Below, in pieces: positions 57,724 to 64,000 of a stretch of DNA of 64,000 nucleotides. The translations under genes and the position numbers were made by a program. This DNA is from Bryoerythrophyllum caledonicum (taxonomy: Eukaryota; Streptophyta; Bryopsida; Pottiales; Pottiaceae): assembly GCA_963971425.1 (NCBI GenBank), contig OZ020516.1:34150199-34214198 (forward strand), written 5' to 3'. Below the pieces are notes generated by a model. That model did no database searches, was not told the DNA's origin, and saw only the letters and a program-made list of their open reading frames with translations. The stretch's first letter is position 1, and each line of letters begins with the position of its first letter.

Positions 57724-57726
<3 letters not shown>

Positions 57727-57929
57727 TGTTGTATTATTGTTTTTGTATTTTCTTTTCTTTTTGTCTTTTCTTTTATATTTTTTGAATATAGTATATATAT
57801 ATACTTTGGTATATTTGATTTTTTTGTTTTTATACTTTTGAGTATAGAAATATACTAGTAGATATTTGGCGTATTTAGTATAAATGTATACTGTTAAGCA
57901 TATATTTACTATCTCGTTGTGTGTCAAAC

Positions 57930-59573
57930 CTAGTTTGACGTGTCCATCCCTTCAATGGTTAGTTGTACTCTTTGACTAGCTCTCTCTTCTTCTTCCATGA
58001 TAGTTTGAATGATGTTTTTCCTAAGAGATGTCATTTCGCTTCTCAATACCTTTTTGGTGGATTCTTGCACCATATCAGCATAGTTTCTTGCCTCTTCAAT
58101 AATCTCACCCTTCATGGCTGCCATTTCTTTTCGGAGCTCAGCGATAGTGTTTTGTGTGCCCTTGTTAACAACTGTTTCCACCATCTCGTTTAGATCCTTG
58201 GCACGGATTTGGTTTGGAGCATTCTCCATGGCAATGACCGCATTCATAGCAGCGGAGTTCACATCTGTCAATCCTAGTCTTTTGAGTTCTTCGGCGGTTG
58301 GGGGATTTGTACCATCAAGACTCCTAGGGTGGGGAGAAAAATCGACATACTTCCCATGAAGCTCTACACTTTGTTTCACATATTTCTTGTACACGGCAGC
58401 ATTGAGGCATTGTACATTGCAAATCCCCACATGTTTTCCATTCTCAAGTTTGAAATACATGCTCTCAATGTTGTTTGCACCAAATTTTGATTTTAGTCCT
58501 TCCTCTAGTTTCTCAATACATTCTATTTTACTAAGGTTTTTTGCAATTAAGATCAAGGCATTTTTTTTCAATTTTCCATCCTCACTCATTTTCCCTTTGC
58601 TCTCAAAGTTTGGCACGAAAATTTCATTTGCAAATGCCACTTTGTTGTTTTTGACTATGGAAGCCATCTTTGGAGATGTGGTTTTTATCCATGCAAATTC
58701 ATTAGCTGCCTTTTTCTCTACCCCAGTAATTTCAAAATTAAATCCTCTAGCGAAACTTTCTTTCACTATTTCCTCATGCATAGTAAACCATTCTTTGTTT
58801 GCTAGTGTAGAGCCCGTAACTTTAACAGAAAGGTTGTTAGACGAAGCCAATGGGTCATATGACTTACTTACCTTGCCTTTGTGTGGAATACCCTCATTCA
58901 GAGTGAGAATGAATGGTTTCACACCTTGTAGAAGAGCACATGCGTCCACCTTTGGATTCAGCAAGTGAAGTTTGATTGTCCCACTCCAATTCTCCGATTT
59001 GTGGTGGCAGAATATGGCAATTGGTTCCCCTAGTATTGTGCCAAGAGGTATCTCCAACTCCACAAGCTTTTCCACAACCATAGTGTGGATGACTTTGCGT
59101 GCACATATTTGGTCCCCAAGTTCAAAGTTAATTGCCACTTGGTAACCATTAGCAAAACCATCATCATCAACCACAACTTCGCTTGGAACTTGTGTTAAGT
59201 TAAAATGGTTACCTTTCACCCCATCGGGCCTTGAAGTTGGCCACTCCTCTTGTGCAACATACGGAAAAGAGGGCAACGCTGCTATGTCAGCTTTTGCATG
59301 ATCCTCCCTCATACCCCTCAATTTTAAATCCTCTATGCTAAGAGCTGGGATTTTGGGCAATCCTTTGCTCTTAGCAATGGTATTGAGAGAGCGAAATCCT
59401 AACCAGTACTCAGGTCTAGGCATGGTGGCAGCCTTGGCCTTTTTCTGGTTAGAGGGATTCAGGCCGTCTAAATTCCGTTTCTGGGCAGCATTCATATCAT
59501 CGTCAGTCTCGACCACAACAACTTTGAAAGAGAGGTGTTTGACAGTACATGCAGCGTTACTTGACTGAGACAT
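57930..59573 (-). CDS. LINE ORF1 protein (RRM-like, C-terminal coiled coil)
   Basis: 547 residues from the ATG at 59573 (MSQSSNAACTVKHL) to TAG at 57930. It probably binds the element RNA. The N-terminal third has a Lys-rich stretch (SNQKKAKAATMPRPEYW). An RRM-like segment lies at about 58575-58310: NALILIAKNLSKIECIEKL, YFKLENGKHVGICNVQC, YVDFSPHPRS. The last 70 residues are a charged coiled coil (ELRKEMAAMKGEIIEEARNY ...). No CCHC knuckle is seen. TTGATTGCAG just before the ATG is a possible splice acceptor, and the same frame stays open upstream to 60380 without homology, so the true start could be further up. The ORF1 end overlaps the ORF2 frame by about 20 nt. ORF1 is intact while ORF2 is broken. 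Confidence 0.8.
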   Translation of the reverse strand: MSQSSNAACTVKHLSFKVVVVETDDDMNAAQKRNLDGLNPSNQKKAKAATMPRPEYWLGFRSLNTIAKSKGLPKIPALSIEDLKLRGMREDHAKADIAALPSFPYVAQEEWPTSRPDGVKGNHFNLTQVPSEVVVDDDGFANGYQVAINFELGDQICARKVIHTMVVEKLVELEIPLGTILGEPIAIFCHHKSENWSGTIKLHLLNPKVDACALLQGVKPFILTLNEGIPHKGKVSKSYDPLASSNNLSVKVTGSTLANKEWFTMHEEIVKESFARGFNFEITGVEKKAANEFAWIKTTSPKMASIVKNNKVAFANEIFVPNFESKGKMSEDGKLKKNALILIAKNLSKIECIEKLEEGLKSKFGANNIESMYFKLENGKHVGICNVQCLNAAVYKKYVKQSVELHGKYVDFSPHPRSLDGTNPPTAEELKRLGLTDVNSAAMNAVIAMENAPNQIRAKDLNEMVETVVNKGTQNTIAELRKEMAAMKGEIIEEARNYADMVQESTKKVLRSEMTSLRKNIIQTIMEEEERASQRVQLTIEGMDTSN

Positions 59574-62500
59574 TCTGCAATCAAGAGTATAGTTTTGAAT
59601 TAAGGGTTTGTATACGGTTTTACCTCTTTTGACCATGAGATTGCCTTCATTCCACAATTTGATTTGTGGGCCTACTGAAGGCAATACTAACAAGGAGAGG
59701 TATGTTTTTAAACTAAGACCAATATAATGGTAAACATCAAAATTACAAAGAGAAGTGAAGTACTTCTGATCAACAATTTTAACATCAAGCATACAATGGA
59801 TTGTTAAGCAAAAGTTGTTATTCTCAAAAAGTACAGTAGGATGTCTGATGGTTTGTCTTACCTTTTGGGGTGACAGGTGCCCACTCGGGTTTGGGGGTTC
59901 TCTCTGATGTGAGCAACGCGATGATTGCCGTAAAGCAACAGTCAGGAACGTGGCCTTAGTTCCGCCGTTTTTAGGGCCTCCGTAGGTTTCGCCTGTCAGC
60001 GCTCCTGCACCGAGGCTTCTAACTCCACGCTGCTGAATATCGCGATGTGGGGAGCAGGAAGGGAGGGCGGCAAACGGTCGCCGAGCGGGTGAGCTTCTCT
60101 GGTAGCGGCGGAGGGGCGACTTACCGTTGTGCTTGTCCACAGGGGTTTGCGTGGAGGAGGGGAGCGCCGCGTATTCGCCTGTCGTGTTGGGCCTCTTCGA
60201 GCTCGCAGGGGTTTGAGGAGAGAAACAAAGCGCCTCCTTCGCGCCTGACGTGCGGATACCCTCCCAGCAGGTTCGTGTTGCTGCGTGCTGCACTTTCGGA
60301 TAGGTCGGGAGACTGTTCTCATTCGGGTTCGCAGGGGTTCTAGTGGGGAGAAGGATCGACATCTTCTCGCCTGTCGTCACGGGTCTTCCTCGGCGCGTTT
60401 GCTCGGCTTGTGTCCTTCGACTTTGGTCTTCCGGCTTGTGCCCTCCGGCTGTGCTCGGCTTGTGTTCCCCGGGCTGCTACGCGCTCCGATCGGTCAGGTG
60501 GTTGCCAATGCTCGACTTCAGTCCTCGGGCTATTCCGGTTGTTCCTCCGTGTCTAGCTTTAGAAGTCTTGGGATTTCCAGTGGAGGCTGATACCTGCAAT
60601 TGTTGATGCAAACTATGAGTTAGCGGAACTGTCTCTATACACACTACATAGAATGCAAAAAATAAATAATGTGACTGGGCAGACAGCAGGTAGGAGATGC
60701 TGTTTAAGAGGTCTAAATCGCAGTAGTTGTTGCGCTTTACTGCTGCAGTGCGCCGCCTGGGCTTCTCCTTGCACTGCCGAGGTGTGAGTTGTCCCCCCAG
60801 CAAGTTTTCTGTGGCTTGGATGTTCTGCGTAGAATACGACAAGTCTAAGTCAGCATACTGATAGATCGAATACTGATCATGCAGGGCGCATAGGAAGGAC
60901 AACACATTAAAAAGAGAAGGTGAAAATTCTACACATAGGGGCAGGGTCTGCTCAGCTCGACTCAGTTCGAGGTCCTTCGAGCTACCCTGACGACGTCTCT
61001 TGCAACTCCAGGTAAGGCCTCCTCTCCAAGTGTAAGCAACGAGCTATATCTTTCGGCTAAGATGATCAAGAAGAGATGAGTTGAGGGGAGAGTGCGGGTG
61101 TCTCTTATACCTTGTTGATTTGCTTTCGATGGATTTCATTGTTGTCGTCGATGAAGGACTTCGTTGTGGAGGTTGCTGAAGGTTAGGGTTGAGTTCTCCT
61201 AGGTGTATGTTTGGCCATTCGATTTGAGTTTGATGGTTGCGATGTACTGCCCTTGACTCTGGATCCGTTTGGAGCCTGATTTCGTCGTTCTTGAGATTGA
61301 GGCGGCTAGGGTTTCGTGGCAGACTTTGCCACCTTTTCGGTCTGTTGATGTTGTTGGTGCAACCTAGTTGATTTCGGCTAGGTCAGTTGCTCTTCAGTCT
61401 CCTATTAAAGATTTGTATGGAGAAAAATGATGAAATGGACAAAGAGGTGAGGGGACGTACCTGGTGGTCTTCATACTTCAGATTTGCTTGTTGAAGTCGA
61501 ATATGCTCGGTTGAGCTTGGACTAATGTCGCCGTTTTGTTGGCAGGGATTCTTCTTGGGCGTGGTCTCCAGCGTCTTGCTTAGTGGTTCACCTGCCCTAT
61601 GGCAAAATAGAACTTCGACGTAGATCATCGGTTTTGTTGAGTAGTACCTTATTATACTGTTGCACAATACAATTTGTCTACGAGTTGATGGTTGTTGTAC
61701 GTTGTCGTTGAGTGTGTGGGGGCCTTCTCTCTGCTGCCGTGGGTTACGAGCGGTTGAGGTGATGATGTTGGGGTTTTGTGTTGTTGCTCTCTTGTGTCCA
61801 TCTTCTCTTCCTGTTCCTATATGTGATGTGTCCTTCTTTTCTTGAAGTGGCGGCAGCTGTGCATTGGTGTTGTCTGTGCAGGGGGTTCCTCTGCTCTTCG
61901 GCAAGTGCCGATCGTCTGTGGGGAGGGCGTCTTCCTTTTCTTTGGTTCCCGTTGTTGTGTGCGATGGGCTCCTCCCTTCCTCTGTTGGCAACTGTTCGGA
62001 GTTCGTTTCTGTGTTTGTGCTGCGTGTTCGGTGGGTTATCGTACTTGGCTCTTGTACTTGTCTGCTGGTCACGGTTCCTGTCTTTGGCTGCTGTTCTCTT
62101 GTTTTTGACTCCTGTACGTTCGAGCTCCGATTGCTGGTGTTGGATGCGTGAAGGACCTGACTTCTCTTGTTCTGTTTGTCTTGATGCAGCTGTTTCTTGG
62201 TCTCGCCGGTTTTGGGGCTTCTAATTTCTTCATTGTTCGTGTTGTCTGCTCCAGTTCTGGAGCTCCAGGAATGAGCACGCCTCTTGTGCTGCGCGTTGTC
62301 GTTGGAATTTCGAGGTAGTCTCTTGTTGTGGTCTTCTTTTCTTGGTAACGTGTGGTCTTCTTTCTTAGTCTTGGCCTTCTCTCTTAATCTCCAGTCTTGA
62401 CGTGTTGGCACGTTTTGTTGCTTGCAAGTGTCTGCTCTAAATGGTGCATTCGAGAAGTGCCACCACAACCAGCTTTCTCGTAACTTTTTTCCTACTGTAG

Positions 62501-63715
62501 AATTAGGTTTTGATCTAGGAGAAGATATATGACTAATCCTTATGTGAGTGCATTGTGATTTTAGTATAATTTCTGTGATATCATACTGTATGTAAGTTGC
62601 AATGGTAAAGGAAGTGTGCTTTTTATAAGAAAGAAAGGAGGATGGAAGTGCGTTTATCTGTATAGCTGGAGCTGTTGCTTGGGCTGCTGGACGTGCTGCA
62701 ATCTCTTGTTTCTGGGTCACAAGTCTGGGTCTTGTGGTTGGTGTCAGCGGTGCATTCCGTGGGTGTGCTGGGCTGCTGTCATTGGGCACTCCGGGTTCTC
62801 TGTCTCGGGCTATTTGTGTTGAGCTTCGTGGGAGCGTCCGTCTTTGGTCCTTCTCTGTTGGTGTGTGCTGCTTTGTGTCTAACTCCGCGACTTGGGGTTT
62901 GTCTTGTTCCTCTCTAGATTTTTGCTTAAGCGCTTTGCCTACTCCGGGACTGGTCCTGCATATGGTGTCTGTTTTGATGGCGGGCTTGACCGCGACTGAG
63001 CTTCTCTACTGCTCCTGTTTTTTCTCAGTGTATCTAACTGTAAGTGATTCTATGATTATTGATGCAAGGCATAAGTATACAAGAGAGTAATAAACATTAG
63101 AGAGAAGGGAGGGTTTAGAAATAGCCTTGGTGCTTGGTCTTCGAGCTTGTGGATGCCTGTCTTGTGCTGGTGCTTGCGAATTCATGCGCTCACGTTGTGG
63201 TCGCCCTTTGTGACACGGATCTGGTTGCCAAATGGTTGTTAAGTGCATGTGTCCAAGTGATCTTGATGGCTTGTTGTGTTCTCTAATCTCTTGTATGCGA
63301 GGATCATGGATCAAAGAGGGACAATGACTAAATGGTGGGCATACAGATTCTCATCTAATTTAATTCGATCTGGGAAAATCTAAGATTGAGAAGGGTTAGT
63401 GAATTCAGATCTGTGCACCAACACTAGTTTCCCAAGCTTCAGTTTAAACTTGCAATAATCTCTCCCAAACACTTGTCCATCACCTCTCAAAAATCCCAGA
63501 TCTAAAGTTTTGAGCTCTCCCAACTAGTTCGATCTGCCTTCTAAGCCACACCAACGCTTAGACCTAAACAATGTGGGCTCTCAGTAAGGCCAGCGACCTC
63601 TTACTGCACATACATTCAAAAATCTAGGCTAAGTCCTTGTGCCTCCTCTCACCACGAAATGCGGAGCTCACTCTCTACTCATTTTCCCAACCCTTTTGCT
63701 CTATAGAAGACTACC
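59574..63715 (-). other. LINE 5' region, 4.1 kb
   Basis: Long leader between the target duplication and ORF1, T/G-rich on the plus strand. Its extent is set by the 12-bp duplication. It contains a GC-rich stretch at 59.9-60.6 kb (promoter-like) and a 468-codon open frame (61383-62789). Several AG-rich acceptor-like sites suggest it could be spliced. Nothing in it resembles a host gene. Confidence 0.6.
61383..62789 (-). CDS. Open frame in LINE 5' region, function unknown
   Basis: 468 codons rich in Thr, Asn, Gln, Lys and Arg (for example NTNNEEIRSPKTGETKK, NTETNSEQLPTEEGRS) with no domain I recognise. The composition is that of a disordered, basic polypeptide, which could be a third nucleic-acid-binding product of the LINE. 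It could equally be a chance frame in a skewed leader: the opposite strand is low in A, which depletes stops on this strand. It lies wholly inside the element and upstream of ORF1 on the same strand. Confidence 0.3.
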   Translation of the reverse strand: MPNDSSPAHPRNAPLTPTTRPRLVTQKQEIAARPAAQATAPAIQINALPSSFLSYKKHTSFTIATYIQYDITEIILKSQCTHIRISHISSPRSKPNSTVGKKLRESWLWWHFSNAPFRADTCKQQNVPTRQDWRLREKAKTKKEDHTLPRKEDHNKRLPRNSNDNAQHKRRAHSWSSRTGADNTNNEEIRSPKTGETKKQLHQDKQNKRSQVLHASNTSNRSSNVQESKTREQQPKTGTVTSRQVQEPSTITHRTRSTNTETNSEQLPTEEGRSPSHTTTGTKEKEDALPTDDRHLPKSRGTPCTDNTNAQLPPLQEKKDTSHIGTGREDGHKRATTQNPNIITSTARNPRQQREGPHTLNDNVQQPSTRRQIVLCNSIIRYYSTKPMIYVEVLFCHRAGEPLSKTLETTPKKNPCQQNGDISPSSTEHIRLQQANLKYEDHQVRPLTSLSISSFFSIQIFNRRLKSN

Positions 63716-63727
63716 CATATGCCGCCA

Positions 63728-64000
63728 ATCACTGCTGTGCCAATAAAAACATGCCTACACTGTCATCGACGAAGATTCGCATATCAATAATCTAGACATT
63801 ACTGACGCTGTTGCAACGTCTCCTACTATAGTATTAACTGCGTATCTTTGGACTTTCTAACTCCCTAATTTTAGCTGCATCTGACCAACACTTAGCACAT
63901 GTGACACTACAATCATCCTCATCTATCTTCACAAATTTCAAAGGATAATTATCACACATTCCATATCACACGACCTAGTCTCACATCAATCAGAACATGC
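63728..64000. other. Flank beyond the LINE
   Basis: Nothing recognised; this is presumably the pre-insertion locus continuing from 50253. Confidence 0.5.

Larger units (their letters stand above)
50494..57951 (-). pseudogene. LINE ORF2: APE + RT + RNase H + zinc knuckle/REL endonuclease
   Basis: About 2,480 codons, read in four pieces. Piece 1 (to about 56595): polyQ, 2A, then the AP endonuclease start (YLTTWNATMLN, MIAIQETKL). Piece 2 (56594-53315): rest of APE (ILCGDFNRD, SLIDGFYI, NSDHFPI), then reverse transcriptase (NKAPGPDHIPNSIL, NHRPIALANTIYKL, QEGFRAERSTTLQ, IDFKNAFSSIDH, AYADDLA at about 54464). It has in-frame TAA stops at 54428 and 53558. Piece 3 (to about 51285): an unidentified module at about 52300-52560 (KAFDYRWSGIGLAHP, TPDTHWYHN), then RNase H (YYTDGS, RAEMMAI, FTDCIN, GNEQADKLA). 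Piece 4: knuckle CPIC-x9-HVLLKC, then RFKPDL ... QFIEFTY ... KTNKY, a PD-(D/E)XK pattern as in R2. Frame changes lie near 56595, 53320 and 51285. Confidence 0.85.
50254..63727 (-). mobile_element. Full-length 13.45-kb Dualen/RandI-like LINE with 12-bp target duplication
   Basis: CATATGCCGCCA occurs at 50254-50265 and 63716-63727, directly flanking the element (50266-63715), which is read on the minus strand. The 5' end starts GGGTAGTCTTC; the 3' end is ...GTTCTTCTTC. Order 5' to 3': an about 4.1-kb 5' region, ORF1 (RRM-like plus coiled coil), then ORF2 with polyQ, 2A motif, AP endonuclease, reverse transcriptase, RNase H, and a CCHC knuckle plus restriction-like endonuclease. Two endonuclease types in one LINE is the defining feature of the Dualen (RandI) group described from Chlamydomonas. 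ORF2 carries three frame breaks and two stops, so this copy is probably not autonomous now, though the intact duplication suggests fairly recent insertion. Confidence 0.85.

Noticed and set aside
57587..57858. Plus-strand poly-Cys, poly-Val and poly-Leu ORFs
   Set aside because: Reverse-strand shadows of the (CAA)31 run in LINE ORF2.
61660..62278. Plus-strand Leu/Cys/Val-rich ORFs
   Set aside because: Shadows of the skewed LINE leader; no domain and opposite to the element's coding strand.

Overview
The window is nuclear DNA of a plant-type (streptophyte) genome. Evidence is three spliced host genes: a peroxisome-tagged biotin-pathway enzyme, a B3-domain protein and a plastid-type purine enzyme. 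They are embedded in AT-rich, transposon-dense DNA. The species cannot be fixed from sequence alone; a bryophyte or streptophyte alga would fit the mix of elements.

Layout. 0.15-0.8 kb is a GC-rich 21-bp minisatellite. 0.8-12 kb has no recognisable gene but carries several MITEs, including two copies of one about 355-bp MITE in opposite orientation (8.4 and 10.8 kb). 12.05-28.77 kb is the most unusual part: a block bounded by a perfect 26-bp inverted repeat, holding about 21 copies of the 17-bp palindrome GTCGGCTGSCAGCCGAC that I see almost nowhere else in the window. It carries two divergent gene clusters. Leftward are a ParB-like/DNA-methyltransferase-like fusion gene and four tandem FCP1/NIF-like pseudophosphatase genes. 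Rightward are a transposase-like gene with an HTHEDID motif and a small acidic protein. Almost every intron in this block contains a palindrome. I read it as a large, decaying DNA transposon of a type I cannot match to a named family.

28.8-32.2 kb is a satellite of about 100-bp units interrupted by two TTAA-flanked elements whose empty sites can be read exactly. 32.2-35.2 kb is AT-rich with a pogo/Tigger-like transposase remnant. 35.2-43.2 kb is the host gene island: BioF (minus, 11 exons), a B3 protein (plus, 3 exons) and amidophosphoribosyltransferase (minus, 5 exons). 44-50 kb holds a SINE, several small TTAA elements and a gag-like fragment.

50.27-63.72 kb is a 13.45-kb full-length LINE on the minus strand with a 12-bp target-site duplication. 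It encodes an ORF1 protein and a very large ORF2 with AP endonuclease, reverse transcriptase, RNase H and a C-terminal zinc knuckle plus PD-(D/E)XK-like endonuclease, i.e. the Dualen/RandI plan. ORF2 opens with a 31-glutamine run and a 2A ribosome-skipping motif, and its first in-frame AUG lies directly after that motif. The SINE at 45 kb shares the LINE's 3' tail, which marks them as a LINE/SINE pair.
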